Shown: positions 23,464 through 35,062, numbered from the stretch's first letter. The stretch: 64,000 nucleotides of DNA from Staphylococcus pragensis (GCF_004785665.1 NZ_SRPJ01000001.1:930001-994000), one strand, 5' to 3'. The notes: generated by a model from the letters alone, not told the origin. Numbers and translations: made by a program.

Positions 23464-25749
23464 TTAAACTAAGATTTTTTCATCATTAGATTTTTTCTCT
23501 TTATACACTACAAGTTTTCCATTTTCAGATTTCTTCAATTGACGTTTCTTCATAATGCCCCAAAGAGGAACAGCAATAAAGACTGAAGAGAACACACCTG
23601 AAATTAAACCAATAAGTAGTGCAAGTGAGAAGTTAAATAGACTTGCTACACCAAAGATTAATATTGCAACTACAACCACCACAACAGTTAATACTGTATT
23701 AATTGAACGAGTCATAGTTTGTCTGATTGAACGGTTAACAATATCGTCAATTTGTTCAGGATCAGTAATCACTTTAATCTTATGCAAGTTTTCCCTTACA
23801 CGGTCAAACGTAACAATCGTATCGTTAATTGAATAACCTACAATTGTTAAAACAGCAGCAATGAATGTAATATCTACTTCTAATCTGAATAAACTAAATA
23901 ACGCAACAATGATAAATACATCGTGAAGTAAAGCTAATATAGATGAAAGACCCATTCTCCATTCGAATCTTAATGATACATAAATAATGATACCAATAGC
24001 TGCAAAGATAAGAGCTTTCATAGCATTTTTAGCTAACTCTTGACCAATCATTGGTGACACAGTATTTACAGTTGGTTTATGACCATATTCATCATTCATT
24101 TTCTCATTTACTTTAATCACTTCATTTTTAGATAAGTCTTTTTTGAATTGAACGGTAGCTTGTTTATTGCCTTCACCGTTAATTTGAACTTGGTCTGGCG
24201 TTAAGCCTATATCTTTAACAGAACGTTCAACTTGTGCTTGTGTCAATTTAGAATCAGAATTGATATCTACACGTGTACCTGCTGAGAAATCAATACCTAA
24301 GTTTAATTTGAAAATACTTAAAATAATAATTCCTGCTACTAAGATAAGTATACTTAAACTAATTAATGGTTTAGCTAATTTAACAAAATTCCATTTTTCA
24401 AATGACGTTTTTAAATCATGTACATCTACGCCTTCATTAATATCATGACGGTCTTTCTTATTAACACCAAATAACCAATATTTCTTTTTGAAATAATTAG
24501 ATGATACAAGTAATGAAAGTAACCATCTTGATAAGAATACTGCCGTTACGAAGATCATTAAAATACCTAATAACAACATTGTAGCGAAACCTTTAACTGA
24601 ACTTTCACCGAAGAGGAATAATACACCGGCTGCAATCACAGTTGTTAAGTTTGAGTCAAAGATAGTTAAAAATGAACTTTTGTTTGCCTTACTATAGGCT
24701 TGTTTAAGCGTTCGACCAATCCTCAATTCATCTTTTATCCGTTCATACATAATGATGTTTGCATCGACCGCCATACCTACACCAAGCACTAAGGCAGCTA
24801 AACCTGGGAGTGTAAGTACCCCAGAAATAAAGTTAAATGCTACTAAAGTTAAATAGATATAAACAGTTAATGCGATAATCGCAACTAAACCTGGTAATCT
24901 GTAGAAACCTACCATAAATAAGTAAATGATAGCAATACCAATTGCAGATGCAAATATTGTTTTATCAAGTGCATCTTGACCAAATTGAGCACCTACAGAA
25001 TTTGAATAAATTTCTTTTAAATCAACTGGTAATGACCCAGCGTTAAGTAATTCTGCAATTTGCTTAGCTCTTTCCACGCCTTCTTGACCATGGAAACCAC
25101 CAGAAATTTCTACGCTGTCTGAATTAATAGGTTGATTAACAGAAGCGGCTGAAACGTATTTACGTTTATTCTCAGGCTTCTCTAATTCTTTGTGATAGCT
25201 ATCACCTTTTTTGTAATCTAACCAAACCACCATCATGTTTTCTTGTTTCTTAGAAATTTCTTCCGTTACTTTTTTAAATTTAGCACGGTCTTTTAATTTA
25301 AAAGTAACAGCTGGTTCATTCGTACCTTGTTTAAATTCTTGTTTAGCTGAACCTTGTACAATGTCTTTACCAGTTAATTTAACTTTATCATCTGCATCGC
25401 GAATGGTTAAATTAGCTTGAGAAGACAAGATTTTTCGAGCTTCGTCAGGATCTTTAACACCAGCTAACTGAACTCTGATACGGTCAGGATCCTCTACTTG
25501 AATATGTGGCTCAGACACACCCAACACGTTAACACGATTTTCTAACGTACGAGCAGTCGATTGTAAAGCATTGTCATCAATCTTTTTACCACCTTCAAGT
25601 GGTTTAACTTGGTAAAGCACCTCGAAACCACCCTGTAAATCAAGACCGAGATTTACATTTTTAACTACTTTCTTATATGTAAGTCCCATTCCCACAAAGA
25701 GGAGGACTACAATTAATAAGAAAGCAATTATCCTACTAATTTTTTTCAC
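23464..25749 (-). CDS. secDF: Fused protein translocase subunit SecDF
   Basis: A proton-driven RND-type partner of SecYEG that pulls preproteins out of the channel. The 761 residues are a natural SecD-SecF fusion with 12 predicted membrane segments. SecD has the large extracellular P1 domain (about 30-260) with NLGLDLQGGFEVLYQV, and GMAVDANIIMYERIKDELR. SecF repeats the pattern with LGIDFSAGTRVDI and GYSINDTIVTFDRVREN. The fused form is the rule in Bacillus and Staphylococcus. yajC lies upstream after a repeat-rich 740-base gap. Confidence 0.96.
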   Translation of the reverse strand: MKKISRIIAFLLIVVLLFVGMGLTYKKVVKNVNLGLDLQGGFEVLYQVKPLEGGKKIDDNALQSTARTLENRVNVLGVSEPHIQVEDPDRIRVQLAGVKDPDEARKILSSQANLTIRDADDKVKLTGKDIVQGSAKQEFKQGTNEPAVTFKLKDRAKFKKVTEEISKKQENMMVVWLDYKKGDSYHKELEKPENKRKYVSAASVNQPINSDSVEISGGFHGQEGVERAKQIAELLNAGSLPVDLKEIYSNSVGAQFGQDALDKTIFASAIGIAIIYLFMVGFYRLPGLVAIIALTVYIYLTLVAFNFISGVLTLPGLAALVLGVGMAVDANIIMYERIKDELRIGRTLKQAYSKANKSSFLTIFDSNLTTVIAAGVLFLFGESSVKGFATMLLLGILMIFVTAVFLSRWLLSLLVSSNYFKKKYWLFGVNKKDRHDINEGVDVHDLKTSFEKWNFVKLAKPLISLSILILVAGIIILSIFKLNLGIDFSAGTRVDINSDSKLTQAQVERSVKDIGLTPDQVQINGEGNKQATVQFKKDLSKNEVIKVNEKMNDEYGHKPTVNTVSPMIGQELAKNAMKALIFAAIGIIIYVSLRFEWRMGLSSILALLHDVFIIVALFSLFRLEVDITFIAAVLTIVGYSINDTIVTFDRVRENLHKIKVITDPEQIDDIVNRSIRQTMTRSINTVLTVVVVVVAILIFGVASLFNFSLALLIGLISGVFSSVFIAVPLWGIMKKRQLKKSENGKLVVYKEKKSNDEKILV

Positions 25750-25989
25750 ATGAACACCTCATTGTTAACTTATGTAATTAGAATAATCTTTTAATTAACC
25801 ACGTGCAAGTTAATAAAAGATTACATTGTTATAACATGACTTAACTATATTAACATAACACAACATTTAGTGAAATTCAGACCCATGTCCATTCTTTTAA
25901 ATTTAAAAATGTAGCATTACTTTCCTAATTATATTTTTAACTTATACTAAGACGATTTATTTATTATTTCTTTTAAAAAATAGATTCCG

Positions 25990-26410
25990 CAACGTAGTTA
26001 TATGACACCTGAGGGGTTAAGGTTTATTGATAAACTTGAGTGCTTACACACTTAAGTAAGTAGTTCTAAGATAGATAACGAAGTGTAGTTGTGGAGACTC
26101 CTGTGTGGATTATAAATAAACATAAGTGCATAGCACTTATGTAAGAAATTCTAAAGATGAACTACGAATGACGTTGTGTGCGGGGCCCCAGCACAAAGAC
26201 TTTCATATAGAAAGTCTACAAACTAAGCAAGCTGGGGAAGGAACTTAAATGCTTCACACTTACGTAAATAGTTCTAAGGTAGATTACGAAGTGTAGTTTG
26301 GAAGACTCTTGGTGGAAAAGAAAGAGCTTCAAGACTACAGGCTTGAGCCTTTCCCACTGGAAAGCGCAACAACTTAAACGAGTGAATGTCTATCTTAGAG
26401 CACCTTTGAT
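25990..26410. repeat. Intergenic repeat, composite copy B, with STAR-like core
   Basis: About 420 bases in the secDF-yajC gap related in reverse orientation to 9416-9635. It holds two partial tandem cores, at about 26050-26110 and 26265-26400, each with the TAGTTCTAAG-GTAGAT-ACGAAGTGTAGTT pattern, plus a degenerate third near 26135. Between them is a GC-rich palindrome with GGGGCCCC at 26182-26189 resembling staphylococcal STAR elements, and CCCCAGC/GCTGGGG arms flanking an AGACTTTC/GAAAGTCT hairpin. It has no coding capacity. The neighbouring 25750-25990 is AT-rich and shows nothing else. Confidence 0.75.
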
Positions 26411-26421
26411 AAAAACATACA

Positions 26422-26458
26422 CAAAAAAATGCCCACAAAGTTTTTAACTTCGTGGGCA
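26422..26458 (-). terminator. Terminator after yajC
   Basis: TGCCCAC and GTGGGCA arms (26430-26458) are followed on the minus strand by seven T. Confidence 0.85.
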
Positions 26459-26499
26459 ATCCAAGTATCAAAGTATAACTACTTTTCAACTTATATAAA

Positions 26500-26759
26500 T
26501 TATGAAGGATCTACTTGTTTAATGGCTGGTTTTTCAAAAGTCATTTCTGTACCATGACCATTTACAGTAATTACTACAGTAGTTTCATCTACAGCTTTTA
26601 CTGTACCTTTCAAACCACCAATTGTAGTAATACGTTGACCTGCTTCAATTCGACTAATCATTTCACGATGCTCTTTCGCACGTTTTTGTTGAGGTCGAAT
26701 TAAAAAGAAATAAAACACAATAATTAAAATTATTGGCAAAATCAATGCTGAAACGTTCA

Positions 26760-26760
<1 letters not shown>
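26500..26760 (-). CDS. yajC: Preprotein translocase subunit YajC
   Basis: An 86-residue accessory membrane protein of the Sec holotranslocon that binds SecDF. One N-terminal membrane segment (about 3-22, LILPIILIIVFYFFLIRPQQKR) with the family RPQ-K motif is followed by a small cytoplasmic domain (GTEMTFEKPAIKQV). Its ATG shares one base with the tgt stop codon, so the two are coupled, and AAGGAG lies inside tgt. Confidence 0.95.
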
Positions 26761-27929
<1,169 letters not shown>

Positions 27930-27932
27930 TCA

Positions 27933-28958
27933 TTAAATAATTAACATTGCATCACCAAAGCTAAAGAATCTATATTCTAATTCCACAGCTTTATTATATG
28001 CATTTAAAATATTTTTCTTACTACTAAATGCTGATACAAGCATGACTAGCGTTGATTTAGGTAGATGGAAGTTAGTAATTAAACCATCTATTGCTTTATA
28101 TTCGAAACCAGGATAAATAAATATATCAGTCCAACCACTTACTGCTACAAATCGATCGTAATCACGACGGATTGTTTCTAAAGTTCTAGTAGATGTAGTG
28201 CCTACTGAAATAATACGATGTCCTTTAGCTTTAGTTTCATTTAATAAATCAGCTGTCTCTTGTGTCATTTGATAGTATTCACTATGCATTTCATGATCGT
28301 CAATATTTTCTACACTTACGGGTCTAAATGTACCTAATCCTACATGTAAGGTAATAAAAGCAATATTAACACCTTTTGCTTTTATTTTTTCTAATAAATC
28401 ATCAGTGAAATGTAAGCCCGCAGTCGGGGCAGCGGCAGAGCCACTTTCTCTTGCATAAACTGTTTGATAACGATCAGGATCATCTAAGCGTTCTTTGATA
28501 TATGGTGGTAATGGCATTTCACCTAATTCATTTAAACGTTCTTCTAAAATACCATCATAGTGCAAGCGCATAATGCGTCCGCCTTGATCTAATTCTTTAA
28601 TACACTCAGCGACAATTTTACCCTCACCGAAAGATAATTTATTTCCGACTTTAATTCGTTTGGCTGGTTTTAATAACACTTCCCAATCATTATCTTCAAT
28701 ACGCGTAAGCATTAACATTTCTACTTTAGCACCAGTTTCCTCTTTGAGCCCAAATAAACGAGCTGGCATGACACGCGTATCATTTAAAACAAGTGTATCT
28801 CCCGCTTCAAAGTAATCAATGACATCTGTAAAATGTTTATGTTCCATTTCTCCAGATTCGCGCCCTAGTACTAATAAACGACTATGGTCTCTATCTTTTA
28901 ATGGCGTTTGAGCAATTAACGATTCCGGCAAGTGATAATCAAATTCCTCAACATTCAT
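27933..28958 (-). CDS. queA: S-adenosylmethionine:tRNA ribosyltransferase-isomerase
   Basis: Turns preQ1-tRNA into epoxyqueuosine-tRNA using SAM. The 341 residues start [19 protein letters not shown] and carry [28 protein letters not shown] and [17 protein letters not shown], all family signatures. GAGGG precedes the ATG. It is part of a ruvA-ruvB-queA-tgt-yajC run with gaps of only a few bases from ruvB on. Confidence 0.96.
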   Translation of the reverse strand: MNVEEFDYHLPESLIAQTPLKDRDHSRLLVLGRESGEMEHKHFTDVIDYFEAGDTLVLNDTRVMPARLFGLKEETGAKVEMLMLTRIEDNDWEVLLKPAKRIKVGNKLSFGEGKIVAECIKELDQGGRIMRLHYDGILEERLNELGEMPLPPYIKERLDDPDRYQTVYARESGSAAAPTAGLHFTDDLLEKIKAKGVNIAFITLHVGLGTFRPVSVENIDDHEMHSEYYQMTQETADLLNETKAKGHRIISVGTTSTRTLETIRRDYDRFVAVSGWTDIFIYPGFEYKAIDGLITNFHLPKSTLVMLVSAFSSKKNILNAYNKAVELEYRFFSFGDAMLII

Positions 28959-28968
28959 TTAAATTCCC

Positions 28969-29964
28969 TCATTCTTTTATATTTTTAAAATGTTCATACG
29001 CAAACGCCGTAGCTTTTCTTCCTCTAGGCGTACGTTCAATAAATCCTTTTTGTATTAAAAATGGCTCATAAACATCTTCAATAGTTATACGTTCTTCACC
29101 AATGGATACTGCAATCGTATCAAGACCTACAGGGCCACCATTATATTGATTGATAATACAGTTCATCATTTTATGATCGATATAATCTAAACCTTCATCA
29201 TCCACTTGTAACAATTGTAATGCTTGTTTCGTAGTTTCAATATAAATTTGTTCATCCTCATTAACTTGTTGGAAATCTCTGACCCTTTTCAAAAGACGAT
29301 TAGCAACACGAGGTGTCCCACGAGAGCGTTTAGCTAATTCGATTGCACTTTCATCATCAATCTTTGTTCCTAAAACATCTGCAGTACGTATAATAATTTC
29401 TTTTAAATCATTCTCATTATAATATTCTAGTCTGAGATGAACGCCGAAACGATCTCTTAAAGGACCAGTTAAACTTCCTGCACGTGTAGTAGCACCTACT
29501 AAAGTAAATGGAGGTAAATCAATACGTATACTACGTGCTTCATCACCTTTACCAATAATAATATCTAAGAAGAAATCTTCCATAGCAGAATATAACACTT
29601 CTTCAACAACACTACTTAAACGATGAATTTCATCAATAAATAACACATCGCCTGGTTGTAAACCTGATAATATAGCTGCTAAGTCTCCAGGTCTCTCTAA
29701 TGAAGGTCCTGAAACAGTTCGAATGTTAACTTCCATTTCATTAGCAATAATATTAGATAAAGTAGTTTTACCTAGTCCTGGGGGACCAAATAACAACACG
29801 TGATCAAGCGGTTCTTCACGTAATTTAGCTGCTTTTATAAAGACTTCTAAATTACTTTTAATAGAAGATTGGCCAATATATTGTTTTAATCTTGTTGGTC
29901 TTAATGAATATTCAAACGATGACTCATCATTGTGTAAAGATTGATCAACCATTCTATCATCCAT
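28969..29964 (-). CDS. ruvB: Holliday junction helicase motor RuvB
   Basis: An AAA+ hexameric motor that drives branch migration with RuvA. The 331 residues contain [13 protein letters not shown], Walker [11 protein letters not shown], Walker B FIDEIHRL, sensor 1 VGATTRAG, the arginine-finger region GPLRDRFG, and a C-terminal winged helix [23 protein letters not shown] precedes the ATG. It lies 56 bases after ruvA. Confidence 0.97.
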   Translation of the reverse strand: MDDRMVDQSLHNDESSFEYSLRPTRLKQYIGQSSIKSNLEVFIKAAKLREEPLDHVLLFGPPGLGKTTLSNIIANEMEVNIRTVSGPSLERPGDLAAILSGLQPGDVLFIDEIHRLSSVVEEVLYSAMEDFFLDIIIGKGDEARSIRIDLPPFTLVGATTRAGSLTGPLRDRFGVHLRLEYYNENDLKEIIIRTADVLGTKIDDESAIELAKRSRGTPRVANRLLKRVRDFQQVNEDEQIYIETTKQALQLLQVDDEGLDYIDHKMMNCIINQYNGGPVGLDTIAVSIGEERITIEDVYEPFLIQKGFIERTPRGRKATAFAYEHFKNIKE

Positions 29965-30020
29965 ATTTATCTCCCCCAGTTATTTAAAGTTTATTGTACA
30001 AGTCTAATTAATTATTTAGA

Positions 30021-30626
30021 TTATGACACTAACGTTTTTAAACCTATCTTAACCGCTTCATCCACGGATTCTATATTTTCTTTATTAAGCACTTTTTCAA
30101 CTTTCGCTAATTCTCTCTTAGAATAACCTAACGCCTCAAGCGCTAATAAAGCTTCTTTAATAACATTTTCATTTACTGATGCTTGACCATCAATTTGGAA
30201 TAAAGTTTCACTTGTTTCTTCAGTGATTTGAACTTTACCTTTTAAATCCAACACAATTTGTCGTGCCGTTTTCTTTCCAATACCAGGAAATTTAGTTAGA
30301 TATGCATCGTTTTCATTTTCAATAGCACGTTTGACTTCATTTGGCGTACTCGTAGCCAAAATAGCTAAGGCTGATTTAGGTCCTATGCCCGTTACCTTAA
30401 TCAAACTTAAAAACATATCTTTTTCTTCTTCACTAATAAAGCCATATAATAATTGGGCATCTTCTCTAACTATTAATGAAGTATAGATAGTCGCTTCTTG
30501 GTTTAAATATTTTTGAAAACGATAAGAATTAGGTGTTTGTATTTCATATCCAATTCCACTCGTTGTTTCAATGACAACATGTGTAGGAAATAGTTGTGTT
30601 AATTGTCCTTTAATATACGCGTACAT
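30021..30626 (-). CDS. ruvA: Holliday junction DNA-binding protein RuvA
   Basis: Binds four-way junctions and loads RuvB. The 201 residues have the OB fold at the N-terminus ([20 protein letters not shown]), two helix-hairpin-helix motifs ([13 protein letters not shown] and [17 protein letters not shown]), and a C-terminal RuvB-binding three-helix domain ([19 protein letters not shown]). AAGG precedes the ATG. It lies just after the ACT-domain gene. Confidence 0.96.
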   Translation of the reverse strand: MYAYIKGQLTQLFPTHVVIETTSGIGYEIQTPNSYRFQKYLNQEATIYTSLIVREDAQLLYGFISEEEKDMFLSLIKVTGIGPKSALAILATSTPNEVKRAIENENDAYLTKFPGIGKKTARQIVLDLKGKVQITEETSETLFQIDGQASVNENVIKEALLALEALGYSKRELAKVEKVLNKENIESVDEAVKIGLKTLVS

Positions 30627-30638
30627 ATATGACCTTCC

Positions 30639-31094
30639 TTACATACTCATACTGATGAGTTCTACTTTAGAAACATGTTCAATCTCTCGTAGTGCGATAA
30701 TAATTTCATCGATTGATTTCGCAGTATCTTTCGCACTTAATGACAATGTGATAGTAGCCTTATCTTCCATTGGCACACTTTGATGAATAGTGAGAACAGA
30801 TAATTCTAATTTAGAAACTGTATTTAATACTTGTGCAAGCATACCTACAATATCATTCACATATAAGATAAGCGTAAATTCACGATGTTCAAGCATTTTC
30901 TCATCTACTGGAAAGATAGTTTCTCGGTATTTATAAAATGCACTTCGTGATAAATCAAATCTTTTTACTGCTTCAAAAATGGACAAATTCGGATTATTTT
31001 TTAAAGCATCTTTAATTTTTAAAGTTTTCACAACAGATTCTGGTAACACATCTTCGCGTATTAAATAAAACTTTTTATAATCTTTATTGTCCAC
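30639..31094 (-). CDS. ACT-domain protein, PheB/UPF0735 family
   Basis: A 151-residue protein with an N-terminal helix-turn-helix-like half (LKNNPNLSIFEAVKRFDLSRSAFYKYRETIF) and a C-terminal ACT domain (FTLILYVNDIVGMLAQVLNTVSKLELSVLTIHQSVPME). It starts at GTG 31094 with AGGAG upstream. The obg-ACT gene pairing matches obg-pheB of Bacillus, although no pheA follows here. Amino acid-responsive regulation is inferred from the domains. The ligand and target are unknown. Confidence 0.88.
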   Translation of the reverse strand: MDNKDYKKFYLIREDVLPESVVKTLKIKDALKNNPNLSIFEAVKRFDLSRSAFYKYRETIFPVDEKMLEHREFTLILYVNDIVGMLAQVLNTVSKLELSVLTIHQSVPMEDKATITLSLSAKDTAKSIDEIIIALREIEHVSKVELISMSM

Positions 31095-31105
31095 TTAAAG
31101 CACTC

Positions 31106-32398
31106 CTATTCTATAAATTCAAACTCTCCACCCAAGATTCTAACAATATCGCCATTGCTACATCCACGTTCTCTTAAGGCATCATCTATACCCATTGAAC
31201 GCATTTGTCTTGCAAATCGTCTTACGGCTGGATCACTGTTAAAGTCTGTCATCTTGAACATACGTTCAATTGCATTACCACTTACTACATAAGCACCATC
31301 ATCGTCTCTAGTAATAGTAAATTTATCTTGAGAAGGTGTATGTTTGTAAAGAACACGGTTAATACCTGCATCCTCGTCTTCTTCTACACTGAAGTCAATA
31401 TCTTTAACTTCTTCTAATTTATCAGCAATTGTGTATAATAATTGATCAATATTATCTCTAGTAATAGTAGAAACAGGAACAATCGTTACGTCTTCTCCTA
31501 CTTCTTCTTTGAAAAGCGCTAAATTATCTTCCGCTTCAGGTATATCCATTTTATTAGCTACAATAATTTGAGGTCTATCTTCTAACCTCTGCTTATAATT
31601 AACTAATTCTTTATTAATGATTTGGTAATCATCATAAGGATCGCGACCTTCTGAGCCACTCATATCTATCATGTGAACAATTACTTTCGTACGTTCTACA
31701 TGTCTTAAAAATTGGTGACCTAAGCCAACGCCGTCAGAAGCACCTTCAATTAAACCAGGTAAATCAGCCATTACAAAACTTCTACTATCTGGAGTAGAAA
31801 CCACGCCTAAATTAGGCTTAATTGTAGTAAAATGATAAGCACCAATTTTCGGTTTAGCTTTAGAGACGATTGATAATAACGTTGATTTACCGACACTTGG
31901 GAAACCAACTAAACCAACATCCGCTAATAATTTAAGTTCTAACGTAACATCTAATTCTTCCCCTGGTTCGCCATTTTCACTGAAATCTGGCGCTGGGTTT
32001 CTAGGTGTTGCGAAACGTGAATTTCCACGTCCACCTCTACCACCTTTAGCAATAACTGCTCTTTGTCCGTCTTCAACTAAGTCTGCTAAAACTTCATCAG
32101 TGTCTACACTTTTAATAATTGTACCAGGTGGCACTTTTAAGACTAAGTCTTCAGCATTTTTACCATGCATATTACTACTTTGTCCATTTTCACCTTTTTT
32201 CGCTTTAAAGTGACGTTGATATCTGAAGTCTAGTAACGTTCTTAATCCTTCATCTACTTCAAATACTACAGAAGCACCTTTGCCTCCATCGCCACCTGCT
32301 GGGCCACCAAAAGGTACATATTTCTCTCTACGATATGCTGTGATACCATTACCTCCATCACCAGCTTTAAGAGATATTTTAACTTGATCGACAAACAT
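31106..32398 (-). CDS. obg: GTPase Obg (CgtA)
   Basis: An essential GTPase of late 50S assembly that also senses ppGpp. The 430 residues comprise the glycine-rich Obg fold ([18 protein letters not shown] through [16 protein letters not shown]), a G domain ([30 protein letters not shown]), and the Gram-positive OCT domain at the C-terminus. The ATG at 32398 follows GAGGTGAG. An upstream GTG at 32407 lies in the ribosome site. Gene order rplU-prp-rpmA-obg is the widely conserved arrangement. Confidence 0.96.
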   Translation of the reverse strand: MFVDQVKISLKAGDGGNGITAYRREKYVPFGGPAGGDGGKGASVVFEVDEGLRTLLDFRYQRHFKAKKGENGQSSNMHGKNAEDLVLKVPPGTIIKSVDTDEVLADLVEDGQRAVIAKGGRGGRGNSRFATPRNPAPDFSENGEPGEELDVTLELKLLADVGLVGFPSVGKSTLLSIVSKAKPKIGAYHFTTIKPNLGVVSTPDSRSFVMADLPGLIEGASDGVGLGHQFLRHVERTKVIVHMIDMSGSEGRDPYDDYQIINKELVNYKQRLEDRPQIIVANKMDIPEAEDNLALFKEEVGEDVTIVPVSTITRDNIDQLLYTIADKLEEVKDIDFSVEEDEDAGINRVLYKHTPSQDKFTITRDDDGAYVVSGNAIERMFKMTDFNSDPAVRRFARQMRSMGIDDALRERGCSNGDIVRILGGEFEFIE

Positions 32399-32489
32399 AT
32401 ATCTCACCTCTTTTACTTTTAATTCATCAATGACAATATTATATCATTAAGTATAAAATTTATATAAATAAACAAATTGTATTTTAAAC

Positions 32490-32524
32490 AAAATAAAACA
32501 CCAGAAGTATTCACTTCTGGTGTT
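32490..32524 (-). terminator. Terminator after rpmA
   Basis: AACACCAGAAGT (32497-32508) and its exact complement (32513-32524) form a 12-base stem, followed by TTATTTT on the minus strand. obg therefore probably needs read-through or its own start. Confidence 0.85.
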
Positions 32525-32536
32525 AACTAGACAAAA

Positions 32537-32821
32537 TTATTCAGCAACTGCGTATACAGAAACTTGTTTTTTGTCGCGACCTTTACGTTCGAAACGAACT
32601 ACGCCGTCGATTTTAGCGAATAATGTATCATCGCCACCACGACCTACATTTTCACCAGGATAAATTTTAGTACCACGTTGACGATATAAGATTGAACCGC
32701 CAGTAACGTATTGACCGTCAGCACGTTTAGCACCTAAACGTTTTGATTCAGAGTCACGTCCGTTTTTTGTAGAACTTACCCCTTTTTTAGATGCGAAGAA
32801 TTGTAAGTTTAATTTTAACAT
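32537..32821 (-). CDS. rpmA: Ribosomal protein bL27 with cleavable N-terminal leader
   Basis: A large-subunit protein reaching the peptidyl transferase centre. The 94 residues start [14 protein letters not shown]. In Firmicutes the first nine residues are removed by the protease Prp after the FF pair, exposing the ASKKG tail that is normal in other bacteria. The prp gene is directly upstream. The ATG at 32821 has GAGGTG at proper spacing. The frame is open upstream but overlaps the prp end. Confidence 0.97.
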   Translation of the reverse strand: MLKLNLQFFASKKGVSSTKNGRDSESKRLGAKRADGQYVTGGSILYRQRGTKIYPGENVGRGGDDTLFAKIDGVVRFERKGRDKKQVSVYAVAE

Positions 32822-32832
32822 CGGGATACACC

Positions 32833-33153
32833 TCACTTGTAATTTAATCTGATATTTTCATTATATTCATCTTCAATAGTTTGTAAAGAAACTAACATCG
32901 CTTGAAGGATGAGTTGTGCTTGTTCATTATTTGTATCTACACTTCTAATATGAAAATGACCACCGTCATCATCGTAATCAATGTCAGGCTTTTCCGAAGT
33001 TAAACCTAAGATAGCATTAACGCTACCAAATAACACTGCTGAAGCACCTGCACAAACAATGTCATGACCATATTCGCCATGATTAGCATGTCCATCCATT
33101 ATAACATCTGTTACCTTACCATCTTCATTTATTGAAATATCAACAGTAATCAT
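32833..33153 (-). CDS. prp: Ribosomal-processing cysteine protease Prp
   Basis: Cleaves the leader from bL27 and related phage proteins. The 106 residues carry the catalytic pair His22 ([12 protein letters not shown]) and Cys34 ([12 protein letters not shown]). It lies between rplU and rpmA, the universal place in Firmicutes that make leader-bearing L27. It was formerly annotated as YsxB or a hypothetical protein. Confidence 0.94.
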   Translation of the reverse strand: MITVDISINEDGKVTDVIMDGHANHGEYGHDIVCAGASAVLFGSVNAILGLTSEKPDIDYDDDGGHFHIRSVDTNNEQAQLILQAMLVSLQTIEDEYNENIRLNYK

Positions 33154-33158
33154 AAGGA

Positions 33159-33467
33159 TTAAGCGTTGATTTTATCAATAGTTAATTTAGTATAAGGTTG
33201 GCGATGTCCTTTTTTACGTTTAGAGTCTTTACGACGTTTATAAGTGAAAACAGTAATTTTTTTACCGCGTCCTTGTTTATTAACTGTAGCAGTTACAGTA
33301 GCACCTTCAACTGTTGGCGCACCAACTTTAACTGAATCGCCACCTACAAATAAAACTTTATCAAATGTGAATGAATCACCTTCATTAACATCTAATTTTT
33401 CAACGAAGATTTCTTGACCTTCTTCTACTTTAATTTGTTTACCGCCTGTTTCGATAATAGCAAACAT
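33159..33467 (-). CDS. rplU: Ribosomal protein bL21
   Basis: A 50S protein of 102 residues, [18 protein letters not shown], ending in the basic [20 protein letters not shown] tail. AGGAGG lies eight bases before the ATG at 33467. It heads the rplU-prp-rpmA cluster and has a structured leader and its own promoter in front. Confidence 0.97.
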   Translation of the reverse strand: MFAIIETGGKQIKVEEGQEIFVEKLDVNEGDSFTFDKVLFVGGDSVKVGAPTVEGATVTATVNKQGRGKKITVFTYKRRKDSKRKKGHRQPYTKLTIDKINA

Positions 33468-33573
33468 ACTTTGCACCTCCTATATTATAAGTCACGCCAT
33501 ATACAGGTGACTTGTTAAATAAGTACTTAAACCTGTATGCGAGCGGTTGTATGTAGCTATAAAACTACTCAAC
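33468..33573 (-). promoter_or_regulatory. Leader of the rplU operon (L21 leader-like)
   Basis: The roughly 100 bases before rplU have arms CAGGTGACTT/AAGTCACCTG-like (around 33505-33530, minus strand ACAAGTCACCTGTATATGGCGTGACTT region) and another CGCTCGCATACAGG segment, in the position of the Rfam L21 leader. I judge it from position and pairing only. The autoregulatory role is inferred. Confidence 0.5.
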
Positions 33574-33579
33574 TACTGC

Positions 33580-33608
33580 ATCTTACCATTCCTATATCTT
33601 ACTGTCAA
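33580..33608 (-). promoter_or_regulatory. Promoter of rplU-prp-rpmA
   Basis: Minus-strand TTGACA (33603-33608), 17 bases and TAAGAT (33580-33585). It overlaps the last codons of mreD. Confidence 0.78.
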
Positions 33609-34113
33609 TCTTGTTTTGCGTTTTTTTGAAAATTTTAATTAAGATTGGATAAAGTATGATGAGTAGTACACTATTAAGTATGATTGTTGGTATTAGACGC
33701 AATAATAAGAAGTGTACAATATCAAATTGAACAAATCCAACAATTGAATAAATAAGTGCAATATAACTTTCAAATAATATCAAAGCACATATATTGAATA
33801 TAAATATCATAGTATAATCGCGATAAAAAACTTTGATAAATTTATCGAAAAGTAACGTTATAGCTATATATCCAAACATATACATTCCATATATACTACC
33901 TAAATAAATATCTGTAATAATTCCTAGGAATACACCCAGCAACAAGGCAACGCCTAAACTACGATAAATAGTTAATAATAGTATAAACATTAAAGTTAAA
34001 TGTGGCACTAATATAAATTCCATATTACCTATATGCATTGGAATGATGAGACCGATGATAGTGTCTAAATAGAAGAGTATCGCGCTAATAATTAAATAAT
34101 ATATAACTCTCAT
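33592..34113 (-). CDS. mreD: Rod shape-determining protein MreD
   Basis: A small integral membrane protein of 173 residues with about five membrane segments (for example LIISAILFYLDTIIGLIIPMH and LTLMFILLLTIYRSLGVALLLG). It is a partner of MreC in organising peptidoglycan synthesis. Staphylococci are cocci without MreB, and here too mreB is absent next to the pair. The start is two bases from the mreC stop codon. Confidence 0.92.
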   Translation of the reverse strand: MRVIYYLIISAILFYLDTIIGLIIPMHIGNMEFILVPHLTLMFILLLTIYRSLGVALLLGVFLGIITDIYLGSIYGMYMFGYIAITLLFDKFIKVFYRDYTMIFIFNICALILFESYIALIYSIVGFVQFDIVHFLLLRLIPTIILNSVLLIILYPILIKIFKKTQNKIDSKI

Positions 34114-34115
34114 TA

Positions 34116-34949
34116 TTACTCCCTACTTTCTTCAGGGACAGTTTTAGCATCTCTCTTAGCAATATAGACGTGATTAATTTGTGATAAATTGGCTCCTGTT
34201 TTAACTCTTACTTCTTGAGCTAAACCATACTCATCATTTTCTACCTTCGTAACTTCACCTATGTATAAATCACTTGGTAATTGATCAGCCAATCCACTAG
34301 TAACTACCTTATCACCTTTGGAAATTTTATCTTTATTGTTGATATTACTAATAATAAGTTCTTGGCTTTTTCTATCATAGTGGTCAATCAAACCAAAGAC
34401 GTTACTTGAGCCATGTTGAATGTTAACTGATAATTTACCTGTTCTCGTATTAGTAGAAATTAAATCTACTTGTGAAGAAAATTGATTAACTTTAGTTACT
34501 CTGCCGATTAATCCATCAGCTGTCATTACAGCCATGTTATTTCCTACACCCGCTTTTTTACCCTTATCTATAATCACTGTATTCATCCATTGATCAGGAT
34601 TACGAGCAATAACGGCTCCTGATATTGCATCATATTTAGAAACGTCACTCATATGTAATTCTTTCTTTAGATATTCATTTTCCGCTTCTAGCTTCTCATT
34701 TTTAGCTTCTAATTCTTTAACTTTTTTATTGTCAGTTGTTTTAGATGAGCTGAAAATGTTATTTATTGCTCCAGTCACAAAATTAACGGGATAACTAATA
34801 ACTCTTTGTCCAAATGAAACAGAATCCCCTACATATTGCTCCGGAGGTGATTGAGTTTGCGATCGAATGGACAAACCAATCAGTGCAATAAAAACTATAA
34901 TTGCACAAAAAACAACAATCAACTTGTTATTTTTGAAAAACTTTTGCAC
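34116..34949 (-). CDS. mreC: Cell shape protein MreC
   Basis: A 277-residue bitopic membrane protein. It has an N-terminal membrane anchor (about 9-27, KLIVVFCAIIVFIALIGLSI), then a coiled coil (about 70-97, KVKELEAKNEKLEAENEYLKKEL), and an extracellular beta-barrel domain (GAVIARNPDQWMNTVIIDKGKKAGV, VVTSGLADQLPSDLYIGEV). It starts at GTG 34949 with GAGGTG upstream. It forms a two-gene unit with mreD. Confidence 0.94.
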   Translation of the reverse strand: MQKFFKNNKLIVVFCAIIVFIALIGLSIRSQTQSPPEQYVGDSVSFGQRVISYPVNFVTGAINNIFSSSKTTDNKKVKELEAKNEKLEAENEYLKKELHMSDVSKYDAISGAVIARNPDQWMNTVIIDKGKKAGVGNNMAVMTADGLIGRVTKVNQFSSQVDLISTNTRTGKLSVNIQHGSSNVFGLIDHYDRKSQELIISNINNKDKISKGDKVVTSGLADQLPSDLYIGEVTKVENDEYGLAQEVRVKTGANLSQINHVYIAKRDAKTVPEESRE

Positions 34950-35062
34950 TCACAACACCTCTACCGATAGTTATTTAAATTGTCCTTTACTATTTTATAT
35001 TACTCTATAATCTAAATAAAGCACTAAATACTTACCTTTTAAGCTTTATTCATATAAAAAGA

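Noticed and set aside
26274..26489. 71-codon minus-strand frame between secDF and yajC
   Set aside because: It covers the repeat and the yajC terminator hairpin and has no ribosome site.
32399..32536. Separate promoter for obg between rpmA and obg
   Set aside because: No hexamer pair with correct spacing stood out in this AT-rich gap, so I left the obg start of transcription open.
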